Position numbers and translations under genes: made by a program. The notes under the pieces are model-generated. The model searched no databases. It was not told the origin of the DNA and saw only the letters and a list, made by a program, of their open reading frames with translations. DNA of 39,181 bases from Sphingomonas sp. UBA4766 (GTDB lineage: Bacteria; Pseudomonadota; Alphaproteobacteria; Sphingomonadales; Sphingomonadaceae): contig DHHS01000065.1 in assembly GCA_002403415.1 (NCBI GenBank), positions 1 to 39,181 on the forward strand. Reading direction: 5' to 3'. Shown one piece after another: positions 8,460-16,182 of this stretch; positions within the stretch are counted from its first letter, which is position 1; every line of letters begins with the position of its first letter.

Positions 8460-8663
8460 TCAGGCATCCTTTGACGGGCTGGTGAAAATCTCTTCGATCG
8501 CAAGGCCGAACAATTCGGCAATGCGGAACGCGAGCGGGAGCGAGGGATCGTAACGGCCGGTCTCGATGGCGTTGACGCTTTGGCGCGACACCTCCAGCCG
8601 GTCGGCAAGGTCGCCCTGGCTCCACCCGCGTTCGGCGCGCAACGTGCGCAGGCGGTTCTTCAC
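8460..8663 (-). CDS. Small Xre-family helix-turn-helix regulator
   Basis: This is a 67-residue DNA-binding protein consisting of little more than one HTH domain: NRLRTLRAERGWSQGDLADRL, then the recognition region VSRQSVNAIETGRYDPSLPLAF, then the family end FGLAIEEIF. Regulators of this compact type usually repress their own operon together with a membrane protein. The start is GTG 8663, which overlaps the TGA of the upstream membrane gene as GTGA and has GAGG just before it. A longer frame to 8789 only reads through the membrane protein gene. The likely operator is the 13-base palindrome at 9109-9121 in the operon promoter (inference). Confidence 0.88.
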   Translation of the reverse strand: MKNRLRTLRAERGWSQGDLADRLEVSRQSVNAIETGRYDPSLPLAFRIAELFGLAIEEIFTSPSKDA

Positions 8664-9076
8664 GCCTCGCCCCCCTGTTCGAGCGCGAGATTGACAATGC
8701 TGCCCACACCCAGCCCGGCAAACCAGATGACCGGCACGAAAAATGTCGGGAGGCGCATGACATCGGTATAGATTTCGAGGAAACCCCAAATGCTCGCGAT
8801 CGACATGGCAAAGCCTGTTGCGACCAGCGCCTTGCGCACTTCGAGCATCCGTAGATATTCATCTTTCAGTTCAATAATATAGCGTCCGATGATCCAGAAG
8901 ACGCCGACAATGGGAAGCGCGGGCAAAACCGCAATCGCCCACAGAATCGGCCCCTCCGGCCGCCACGCCCAGATCGCATAGGGCGCGGCAAACACTAGCA
9001 CGGCATAGACCGTCATCATCGGCACGAAGCGGCGCAGATAGGCGCGCGCAGCGGCGTTCTTCTGGCGGACATACAT
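8660..9076 (-). CDS. Four-helix membrane protein paired with HTH regulator
   Basis: This is a 138-residue protein with four hydrophobic segments (about 20-38, 45-64, 85-100 and 112-130) and a short charged loop with EYLRMLEVRKALVATG between the second and third. No enzyme motif is visible. The arrangement of a four-helix protein directly upstream of, and overlapping, a 67-residue Xre regulator recurs in many proteobacteria. The membrane protein may sense a signal or sequester the regulator, but this is inference. ATG 9076 has a strong GGGAGG site six bases upstream. It is the first gene of the operon that also includes the regulator and the exported hydrolase. Confidence 0.85.
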   Translation of the reverse strand: MYVRQKNAAARAYLRRFVPMMTVYAVLVFAAPYAIWAWRPEGPILWAIAVLPALPIVGVFWIIGRYIIELKDEYLRMLEVRKALVATGFAMSIASIWGFLEIYTDVMRLPTFFVPVIWFAGLGVGSIVNLALEQGGEA

Positions 9077-9108
9077 TGCAAACCTCCCTTCAAATGCTGT
9101 GAAGGGTG

Positions 9109-9137
9109 CTTTACAGTAAAGCGACCTTGTCAGTCAA
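9109..9137 (-). promoter_or_regulatory. Promoter with operator-like palindrome for the 9076-7535 operon
   Basis: On the minus strand TTGACT (9137-9132) lies 16 bases before TGTAAA (9115-9110), a plausible sigma-70 promoter. The -10 element is embedded in a perfect 13-base palindrome, CTTTAC-A-GTAAAG (9109-9121). A repressor bound there would block RNA polymerase, which fits autoregulation by the small HTH protein of this operon. The assignment of the repressor is inference. Confidence 0.55.
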
Positions 9138-9150
9138 GCGACCTTGTCAG
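9119..9150. repeat. Two 15-base direct repeats upstream of HTH/membrane-protein operon
   Basis: AAGCGACCTTGTCAG occurs at 9119-9133 and again, exactly, at 9136-9150, a 17-base period. The first copy overlaps the operator-like palindrome and the -35 element, and the second lies just upstream. It may be a recent local duplication or a second protein-binding site. There is no further evidence for either. Confidence 0.75.
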
Positions 9151-9170
9151 CGCCAGCGCGCCAACCACCG

Positions 9171-9425
9171 TCAGATGATATAGTCCACCGTCTTCATCTG
9201 CGTCGTCGCTGCGCGCTTGGCGGCGCGTTTGGCGATCAGCCGAGCGTGGAGCCGCTCGATGGTGGCGCTGCCGGTGGTTTGAAAGACAAAGGGCAGAAAT
9301 CCGTGGATCACCGCGCCGATGCCGCCCGCAATCATCGCCAGTCCAAAGCTCGTCGCGACACCGAAATGTTCAGCATAGCTCTCCCCGACCGAGGCAGGGT
9401 GATCGAAGAACAGGCGGCGGATCAT
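9171..9425 (-). CDS. DUF6356-family small membrane protein
   Basis: This is an 84-residue protein matching the sphingomonad DUF6356 pattern: N-terminal FFDHPASVGESYAEHFGVA, a central hydrophobic stretch (SFGLAMIAGGIGAVIHGFLPFVF) and the block TTGSATIERLHARL, then a basic tail. The function is unknown. The ATG at 9425 gives the family N-terminus MIRRLF. A longer frame to 9509 only overlaps the Mur ligase gene. It follows the Mur ligase stop by 16 bases on the same strand and is probably cotranscribed with it. Confidence 0.85.
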   Translation of the reverse strand: MIRRLFFDHPASVGESYAEHFGVATSFGLAMIAGGIGAVIHGFLPFVFQTTGSATIERLHARLIAKRAAKRAATTQMKTVDYII

Positions 9426-9441
9426 GGGGTGTCTCACTCGG

Positions 9442-10893
9442 CTATGGGTTGGCGATGGGGGTATCGGACAGCGGGCGCGCGGCGAGGGCGGCGAGCATGT
9501 CGGCGGCAAGCTGGCTGAGCGTGTCGTCGCGCGCGCCCATCACGATGATGCGGTCGCCGGGCTGTGCCTCGCGCACCAGCAAGGCGGCGGCGTCCGCCCG
9601 GTCAGCGATGTAGCGGGCTGGCGCGCCCCGCGCGGCAAGGTCGGCGACAATATCGGCGCTCGTCACCTCGCGCGTGACGGTGCCGCCCTGATAGACCGGA
9701 TCGGGCAGGATCAACAGGTCACCGGGCGCGAGCCGCGCCGCCAGACTGTCGACCAACTCGTCCCGCATCATTTTGAGCGGGCCATAGCCATGCGGCTGAA
9801 ACAGGATCAGCAACCGACCGGGAAACGCATGCAGCGTGTCGAGCGTCGCGCCAATCTTGTCCGGGTTGTGGCCGAAATCGTCGATGACGGCCACGCCGCC
9901 AGCCTCGCCAATCAGGTCGAACCGGCGTTTGAGCCCGGCAAATCCCTCGATCGCCGCCATCGCATCGGGCAGCGCGACCCCAGCTGCACATGCAGCCATC
10001 AGCGCGGCAAGTGCATTGGCGACATTGTGCCGCCCCGGCACTTTCAGCCGCACCCGCCCGACCGGCATTGTCGCGTCGATCAGGTCGAAGGAAATGGCAA
10101 ACGGCTCCTCGACAATGTTGTCGGCCACGAAATTGAGCGGTGTCGGCGTCCCACCGATCGAAAAGCTGCCCGCATAGTCGGGCGCGCGCGCGGTGTGGAG
10201 GGCAAGGGCTTCCGCATCATCGGCGTTGACAATCGTGGTGCCGCCCGCGTCGCCCGCCCGCGCGAGGAAATCGCCGAACAGGACCCGCAACTCCGCCATC
10301 GACTTATGGTCGTGGCTGACATTGTTCAGCACCGCGATTGTCGGATGATAGAGCGCGATCGACCCGTCGCTTTCGTCAACCTCGCTGACAAACACATCGC
10401 CCCCGCCGACGAGCGCGCTGGCAAAGGGCGCGTCGGGGGTCGCGAAATTCTTCATAACCGCACCGTTCATCACGGTCGGCTCGTGCCCGGTTGCGTGGAG
10501 GATCCACGCGATCATGCCGGTGACGGTCGATTTGCCGCTGGTCCCGGCCACTCCCACGCGCACGCGGCTATCGTTGAACAATTGGCTGAGCAATTCGGCC
10601 CGGCTGAGTAGGCGCGCGCCGACCCGTTCAGCAGCGACCCTGTCCGGCACGGTCGGCTCGATCGCGGCAGAGGCAATGACGATCTGCTCAGACGAGTTGA
10701 TCCCGCTGCCGTCCTGCGGATGGAGCGCGATGCCGAGCGCTTCGAGGGCGGCGAATTTGGCGGGCACGCGCCCCTGGTCCAGGCTGCGGTCGGATCCGGC
10801 CACCGCCGCGCCCCGCCCGGCCAGGATCATCGCAAGCGGCATCATCCCGCTCCCGCCAATGCCGATGAAGAAGTAGGATTTGCCTAGCCCCAT
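9442..10893 (-). CDS. Mur ligase family protein (MurC/Mpl-like), probable peptidoglycan recycling
   Basis: This 483-residue ATP-dependent ligase has the three-domain Mur plan. A Rossmann start is IGIGGSGMMPLA, and the ATP loop is GTSGKSTVTG instead of the GTHGKTT usual in MurC and Mpl. The central block EVDESDGS is followed by NNVSHDHK, and the C-terminal domain contains DDFGHNPDKI in place of the DDYAHHP of MurC. It is shorter than or equal to MurC and lies outside any cell-division cluster, next to a divergent LD-carboxypeptidase. A role in reattaching murein peptides to UDP-MurNAc, as Mpl does, is my inference. The ATG at 10893 begins MGLGKSYFFIG. A TTG six bases upstream is possible, and neither has a clear ribosome site. 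Confidence 0.82.
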   Translation of the reverse strand: MGLGKSYFFIGIGGSGMMPLAMILAGRGAAVAGSDRSLDQGRVPAKFAALEALGIALHPQDGSGINSSEQIVIASAAIEPTVPDRVAAERVGARLLSRAELLSQLFNDSRVRVGVAGTSGKSTVTGMIAWILHATGHEPTVMNGAVMKNFATPDAPFASALVGGGDVFVSEVDESDGSIALYHPTIAVLNNVSHDHKSMAELRVLFGDFLARAGDAGGTTIVNADDAEALALHTARAPDYAGSFSIGGTPTPLNFVADNIVEEPFAISFDLIDATMPVGRVRLKVPGRHNVANALAALMAACAAGVALPDAMAAIEGFAGLKRRFDLIGEAGGVAVIDDFGHNPDKIGATLDTLHAFPGRLLILFQPHGYGPLKMMRDELVDSLAARLAPGDLLILPDPVYQGGTVTREVTSADIVADLAARGAPARYIADRADAAALLVREAQPGDRIIVMGARDDTLSQLAADMLAALAARPLSDTPIANP

Positions 10894-10932
10894 GGCCAAG
10901 CGCTATCGCGGGAAATCAGGCAAGGAGCAAGT

Positions 10933-11754
10933 ATGCGCATTGGTGTGGTCGCCCCGGCGCGGCCGATTGACCGGGCACTGGCGGCGCGATGCCATGCGAT
11001 TGCTGCGAGCTATCCGGGTGTCGAGTTGGTGGTGTCACCGCAATGCTTCCTGAGCGACGGGCATTTTGCCGGGCCGGACGCGCTGCGGGCTGAAGCGTTC
11101 ATCGCCATGGCGAATGACCCCAGCATCGACGCAATCTGGTGCGCGCGTGGCGGCTATGGATCGAACCGGATATTAGCGATGGTGCAAAACCGGCTGAGCG
11201 CGGTTGCGGCGGCCAAGACTTATGTTGGCTATTCCGATTTCGGCTTTGTGCTGGGGGCGATGTATGCGCGTCGGCTGGGCAAATGCGTGCATGCGCCGAT
11301 GCCCGGTGATCTGGCGCGCGACGGGGGTGAGGCTGCCGTGCGGCGCACGCTCGGCTGGCTGACGGGTGATCGACAGGGGGTGGAGCCGGGGTTGGCGTCG
11401 GGATTGGGCACGCGCCCGGCGGTGGCATTTAATCTCGCTATCCTGGCGTCGTTGATCGGTACGCCGTGGCTCCCCGATCTTGCCGATCATGTCCTGTTGA
11501 TCGAGGATGTCTCAGAGCCGCTCTACCGCATCGACCGGATGCTGAGCCAGATGGCACATGCGACGCAGCTAAAGGGGCTGGCCGGGGTGCGGCTTGGCCG
11601 GGTGAACGATGTTCAGCCCAATGCCCCCCCCTGGCGGGAAAGTCTGGCGGTCATGCTCCCGCGCTGGTGTGGTGAGCTTGGCGTGCCGTTTCTGGGCGCG
11701 GCCGATATCGGGCATGATGCCGCCAACAAGGTAGTGCCGTTCGGGTTGGGATAG
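10933..11754 (+). CDS. LD-carboxypeptidase, peptidase family S66
   Basis: This is a 273-residue cytoplasmic serine peptidase. LD-carboxypeptidases remove the terminal D-alanine from murein tetrapeptides so that the tripeptide can be reused. The S66 signs are present: the WCARGGYGSNRIL block, the nucleophile S101 in VGYSDFGF, a candidate glutamate E191 in LLIEDVSEPLYRIDRML, and H261 in DIGHDAANKVVPFG. A strong AAGGAG site lies five bases before ATG 10933. Only 39 bases separate it from the divergent Mur ligase gene, which supports a shared role in peptidoglycan recycling. The related family member MccF is less likely here because the gene is not in a microcin locus. Confidence 0.92.
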   Translation: MRIGVVAPARPIDRALAARCHAIAASYPGVELVVSPQCFLSDGHFAGPDALRAEAFIAMANDPSIDAIWCARGGYGSNRILAMVQNRLSAVAAAKTYVGYSDFGFVLGAMYARRLGKCVHAPMPGDLARDGGEAAVRRTLGWLTGDRQGVEPGLASGLGTRPAVAFNLAILASLIGTPWLPDLADHVLLIEDVSEPLYRIDRMLSQMAHATQLKGLAGVRLGRVNDVQPNAPPWRESLAVMLPRWCGELGVPFLGAADIGHDAANKVVPFGLG

Positions 11755-11782
11755 CGCGGCCTAGCGGATGAACAGTGGGCCC

Positions 11783-14700
11783 CTATGCCGCTTGGCGCAT
11801 GGGCGCGCGCTTGGCGATGGCTGCCCGTTGCTGCGCCGGTGGATCGGACGCGACGGCCCCCACGCTGCCGCTGCGCTCCAGCTTGCCCCAGCCAACCCGC
11901 CGACCCTTTACCGCCCGGAAAACCGCGCGGAGCACTACGAAATAGAGGATCTGGCGATAGGCGAAGCGCTGCACCAGCATCCCGACCAGCGGGAACCGCT
12001 CCTCCCGCGGGTCAAAGCGATAGGCGATATAGCCACAGCCCAGCTCCAGCGCCGTAAACGCCCCCCAGAACGCCGCCATGGTTAGCGCATCATCGCCCGC
12101 CGCCGCCCAGCCGCGATCGGCAATCCGCCATGCCGTGCCGCCAATGCTCGCGACGAGCGCCACGTCGATCAACGGCGCGATGAAGGTGAGCAGCAGCTGA
12201 AACACCACCGCCTGCGGCAAGCCGATCAGTGCAAGGCCGCGCGGCCGCCCGCGACCGATCAGCGCGCGGTGCTTCCACAGGCATTGCAGCGTGCCATAGG
12301 ACCAGCGGAGGCGCTGTTTGAACAGCGCGCGCACGGTTTCTGGCGCCTCGGTCCACGCGATCGCGTCATTGTCGCACGCCACGCGCCAGCCTGCACGCTG
12401 AATGGCGAGCGTCAGGTCCTGATCCTCGGCGAGCGTGTCAGTCGGATAGCCGCCGACCGCGTCCAGCGCCCGCCGACGCCACGCGCCGATCGCGCCGGGT
12501 ACCACCGTGACCCCACCAATCGCCGCAAGCGCGCGCCGTTCGATATTCTGGGCGGTTACATATTCGATTGCTTGCCAGCGGGTGATGAGGTTGGTCTGAT
12601 TGCCGATCTTGGCATTGCCCGCGACTGCGCCGATGTGAGGATCGGCGAACCAGCGGGTCAGCCGTGCGATCGTGTCGGGCTCGAACTGGGTATCGGCGTC
12701 GAGCGCGATCACGATGTCGCCCTTGGCGCGCATCAGACCCTGGTTCAGCGCGCGCGCCTTGCCGCCATTTTCGAGCACCAGCAATTGCACGCGCGGGTCA
12801 ATCCCGAATGCGCGGGCGACAATATCGGCGGTGCCGTCGGACGAACCGTCGTCGATCACCAGCACCTCGATGCGCACCCCCGTGCTCGCCAGGACGCGCC
12901 GCACCGATGCTTCGATCACGCGCGCTTCGTTAAAGGCGGGGATCAGGACCGATACGAATGACGGAACCAGATGCGGGGCGGCAGCAAGCGGCCGTTCGCG
13001 ATACCGGCTCCAGCATGCCAGCGCTGCCACGCCGGCTGCGCGCGCCATCCCCAGCACAATCGCAAGGCCGAACAGCATGACAAGCCCGTCGCGCATCCAT
13101 TCCACGCCGCCAAACAAATAGCGATTGGTATCGGCCTGGCGCCCTTCCGCACCCTTCAGCACGGGCATTGCGGCCTCTCGGCTGATCCCGGCGAGCGTCG
13201 AGACCGTCACCAGATCATAGCCGCGCGCGCGCAGCCCGCGGATAATGCCCGGCAACGCGGCGAGCGTTTGCGAGCGGTCCCCGCCCGAATCGTGCAGCAG
13301 GACAACCTGATGCGGTTGTGCGGCCGTCCCCGTCGTCACTCCGGCGATGGTGCGCGCGATAATCGCGTCGCGGCCCGGCGCGCGCCAGTCGAGCGGATCG
13401 ACGTTGAGGCCGACCGTCAGATAGCCCATGCCCGCCGCCACGCGGGTAGCGTGCAGCTCGTCGCGCTGGTCCGGGTCGGCGTCCCCCAGAAAGGGCGGGC
13501 GGAACAGACGCAGCGTGCGCCCGGTATAGGCCTCGACCAGCCGTTCGGCGGCGGTCAGTTCCAGCCGGATCGCGGCGGGCGAGCGCTGGCTCAGGTCGGC
13601 GTGCGAGGTTGAATGATTGCCCAGCTCGCTGCCCTCTGCCACGATGCGCCGCAACAGCGCGCCCTGGCCGAGCGCACTGGCGCCGGTCACGAAAAAGGTT
13701 GCGGGCACGCCTTCGCGCCGCAGCACGTCGAGGATGCGCGGCGTCCACACCGGATCCGGGCCGTCGTCAAAGGTCAGCGCGACCAGTCGGCGGTGCGCCC
13801 CGGTGCGCTGCACCCGGTCGGGGCTGGGCAGCCGGTCATAGCGCGCGGCGCGGACCATGCCGTCACGACCATGCCGCAGCGTGCGCGCGCCCGCGCTCGC
13901 TTCGGCATCGAGCCGCATGATCTCGCCCGCGCCGGTCACCGTGACACCGGGCATTGGCGGCAAGTGCTCGACGCCATTGGCATCTCCGTGCAGGGCGGCC
14001 CAGAAGCCCGGATCCTCGCTGCCCAATCGCCACAATGCGGTGCTGCGAACGCCCAGTTGGTCGAGCACGCGCAACTGGTTCATCGCGCTGACCGCGTCGA
14101 GCATCCACACCTGATGCGTGCGGCCATGTTCGCGGTAAGCAAAGTGCATGGTGCCGCTGATATTGTCGAAAACGGGCATCGTCCGCGCGCGGCTTGCTCG
14201 GCTCCATGCGTCGGCAATGGTCAGCGGCTCGGTGCGCCCGGCGGTCCAGTCATAGGCGTAACTGCCCAGCGCTACGACCGCCTTGTCGCGTCCGATCGCT
14301 CGCACGGCATCGGTGACAACGCGCATGAACCAGGGTTGGGACGCGATCGGCCCTGCTTCCCCGCCCATCCAATGTTCGTCATAGGCCATTACGAACAGCC
14401 GGTCGGCAACCGCTGCATAGGCTCCCAAATCCCAATCGGGGTCGGCGACTGGCACCGCCACCGCCACCGTCCAGCGGCGCCCGGCAAAACGGGTGCGAAG
14501 CTCGGCCACAAAGCGGCGATAATCGGTATGGGCTGACCGGGGCAGGTTCTCCAGGTCAAGCATCACGCCGCCCCCGTGTTCGCGGGCTACCATCTGGGTC
14601 AGCGCGTCGGCAAACTTGCGGCGCGCGGCGGGATCGGCCAGCAGCTTTGCGGTTCCTGCGCCATCCCAATGGCCATCGGGTGCTGCATTCTGGACCATGG

Positions 14701-15145
14701 GCAGCACGCGCGGCCGCTTTGCCCGCTTGGCGAGGAGGGCGGCCAGCGCGGGGTCGGCTTCATAGGTCATCGCCCGGTCCGGCCCGGCAATCGTCGCGAG
14801 CCCCGGCACTACCCAATCAATCTCGCCCAGCCGATCGGCAAGCGCGCGCCGCGAGGGTTCATCCCACGGCATGTAGAAGGCGAAAACCTCGCGCGGGGTC
14901 GGATCAGTTGGCGTCGTTGCGGCGGGCAGCCATGCCCCGCGCTCGACGGCGGGCGCGGTGACCGGGATTGCGACCGGCCGGTCGGCATCCTCGGCAAAGC
15001 GAATCGGTGAATGGTCCCGGCTCGTGGTGAGCGCCAGCGCCAGCGCAACCAGTGCCGCAACCATCGCCGCGACCGCCGCCAGCGCGACGGCGAAAGTCCG
15101 GCGCGCGCGCCGCCCGGTCGGGTCAAGGAAAATGGGTTTGGTCAA
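11783..15145 (-). CDS. GH18-like / polysaccharide deacetylase / glycosyltransferase 2 fusion protein
   Basis: This is a 1120-residue inner-membrane protein. After one N-terminal membrane segment (about 17-40) comes a GH18-like domain (about 85-400) with MLDLENL as the catalytic-loop equivalent and FVMAYDEHW. Next is a NodB deacetylase (about 450-660) with TFDDGPDP, HSTSH, RPPF and LLHDSGG. After more membrane segments comes a processive GT2 domain (about 728-960) with LIPAFNE, DDGSSD, DADTQ, EDQD and QRLRW, then C-terminal helices. It probably polymerises and deacetylates an exported amino-sugar polymer, combining roles split between PgaC and PgaB elsewhere (inference). The start is TTG 15145, with GGAGG five bases upstream. 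A TTG at 15160 has no such site. Confidence 0.88.
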   Translation of the reverse strand: MTKPIFLDPTGRRARRTFAVALAAVAAMVAALVALALALTTSRDHSPIRFAEDADRPVAIPVTAPAVERGAWLPAATTPTDPTPREVFAFYMPWDEPSRRALADRLGEIDWVVPGLATIAGPDRAMTYEADPALAALLAKRAKRPRVLPMVQNAAPDGHWDGAGTAKLLADPAARRKFADALTQMVAREHGGGVMLDLENLPRSAHTDYRRFVAELRTRFAGRRWTVAVAVPVADPDWDLGAYAAVADRLFVMAYDEHWMGGEAGPIASQPWFMRVVTDAVRAIGRDKAVVALGSYAYDWTAGRTEPLTIADAWSRASRARTMPVFDNISGTMHFAYREHGRTHQVWMLDAVSAMNQLRVLDQLGVRSTALWRLGSEDPGFWAALHGDANGVEHLPPMPGVTVTGAGEIMRLDAEASAGARTLRHGRDGMVRAARYDRLPSPDRVQRTGAHRRLVALTFDDGPDPVWTPRILDVLRREGVPATFFVTGASALGQGALLRRIVAEGSELGNHSTSHADLSQRSPAAIRLELTAAERLVEAYTGRTLRLFRPPFLGDADPDQRDELHATRVAAGMGYLTVGLNVDPLDWRAPGRDAIIARTIAGVTTGTAAQPHQVVLLHDSGGDRSQTLAALPGIIRGLRARGYDLVTVSTLAGISREAAMPVLKGAEGRQADTNRYLFGGVEWMRDGLVMLFGLAIVLGMARAAGVAALACWSRYRERPLAAAPHLVPSFVSVLIPAFNEARVIEASVRRVLASTGVRIEVLVIDDGSSDGTADIVARAFGIDPRVQLLVLENGGKARALNQGLMRAKGDIVIALDADTQFEPDTIARLTRWFADPHIGAVAGNAKIGNQTNLITRWQAIEYVTAQNIERRALAAIGGVTVVPGAIGAWRRRALDAVGGYPTDTLAEDQDLTLAIQRAGWRVACDNDAIAWTEAPETVRALFKQRLRWSYGTLQCLWKHRALIGRGRPRGLALIGLPQAVVFQLLLTFIAPLIDVALVASIGGTAWRIADRGWAAAGDDALTMAAFWGAFTALELGCGYIAYRFDPREERFPLVGMLVQRFAYRQILYFVVLRAVFRAVKGRRVGWGKLERSGSVGAVASDPPAQQRAAIAKRAPMRQAA

Positions 15146-15408
15146 TACGGCCTCCGACAAGCGTCGCTATACCGGTGGATCGTAAAGATGATGCTACTTT
15201 GACACCGTGATGGACCAATACTACTTGATTTCCGCACGCGTTTATCTTGATTATTACTGACGGCGCCTCAAGAAGCCGGGCGGGGCCGGGCGATCGGGTG
15301 CCCGCGTCACGCGCGCGGTATTGGCGCCGCCGCCCCATCGCCAGCGGTCTTCGCAGCAGGCCGGCGCGAGACTATCGGTTCGCCCGCGGAGCTATTTGCG
15401 ACGAATAA
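15146..15408. other. Intergenic stretch between the fusion gene and tRNA-Thr
   Basis: About 260 bases without a supportable gene. The part at 15200-15260 is noticeably AT-richer than its surroundings and is the likeliest place for the promoter of the minus-strand fusion gene, but I found no convincing -35/-10 pair. The GC-rich part at 15260-15400 contains no clear hairpin with a T-run. Confidence 0.5.
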
Positions 15409-15483
<75 letters not shown>

Positions 15484-15573
15484 ACGGCCCCGGCAATGCC
15501 GAAGCGGAAGCGCGCTATGGTCAGAGGCGGTTGAACTTGTCAAGCGATTGCGCCACACACTGGTGGCCCAGCC

Positions 15574-15726
15574 ATGCCTGACCAGCCGCCACCCGCCCGC
15601 GATGATCGCGCCGCTCGCCTGGCCGCGGCGCTACGCGACAATCTCCACAAGCGCAAGGCGCGCGCGCGTGGCGTTGAGGCGGGAGAGGCGGCACCTGCCG
15701 CGCCGCCCTCCCCCGACACGCCTTAG
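15574..15726 (+). CDS. Small basic protein of 50 residues, sphingomonad type
   Basis: A short frame of 50 residues begins MPDQPPPARDDRAARLAAAL and continues RDNLHKRKARARG, with an acidic/proline-rich end. It resembles a family of tiny basic proteins (R-x-ARLAA-LR-NL-RRKAQAR) that I associate with sphingomonads; the function is unknown. The frame is GC-rich and has no strong ribosome site (GGTGG about 9 bases upstream), so translation is plausible but not shown. Its TAG stop overlaps the stop codon of the converging VOC gene by four bases. That tail-to-tail packing is also seen at hslU. Confidence 0.6.
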   Translation: MPDQPPPARDDRAARLAAALRDNLHKRKARARGVEAGEAAPAAPPSPDTP

Positions 15727-16097
15727 GCCGCCATTACAAACGCATTGAGCTTGTTACCATCGGGGTCCCGGAAATAGCCGGCGTAAAACCCGCCGTCGCC
15801 GCGCGGGCCGCACGGTCCCTCACACGTGCCGCCATGCGCCAGCGCGATCGCATGGAGCCGGTCGACCTGCGCGCGGTCCTTTGCCTCCAGCGCGACCATT
15901 ACGCCATTGCCGACGCTCGCCGGATTGCCGTCAAACGGCTTGGTCAGGCCGATGCCCGCCGCACCGCCAGGGGTTCCCCAGGCGATGAAGCCATCGAACT
16001 CCATCATCCGCGCCGTGCCCAATTCGGCGGCCAGCGCATCGTAAAAGGCCGCTGCTCGCGGCAAATCATTCGTCCCCAGTGTGACGTAACCGATCAT
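15723..16097 (-). CDS. VOC-family (glyoxalase/dioxygenase superfamily) protein
   Basis: This is a 124-residue protein with one pair of VOC beta-alpha-beta modules. It begins MIGYVTLGTNDLPRAAAFYDAL, has FIAWGTPGG in the centre and ends YAGYFRDPDGNKLNAFVM, the usual C-terminal signature. The reaction is unknown; VOC proteins include isomerases, dioxygenases and drug-binding proteins. ATG 16097 has GGGAGGG six bases upstream. A longer frame to 16208 is not supported. It is unrelated to the true glyoxalase I at 3314-3745. Confidence 0.9.
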   Translation of the reverse strand: MIGYVTLGTNDLPRAAAFYDALAAELGTARMMEFDGFIAWGTPGGAAGIGLTKPFDGNPASVGNGVMVALEAKDRAQVDRLHAIALAHGGTCEGPCGPRGDGGFYAGYFRDPDGNKLNAFVMAA

Positions 16098-16182
16098 TGC
16101 AACCCTCCCGCGACTCGTTGTTCGGAACGTATATAGAACATCGCTGCGATCGTCCAGCGCCGATCCTCGGCCAACCCTAGCG

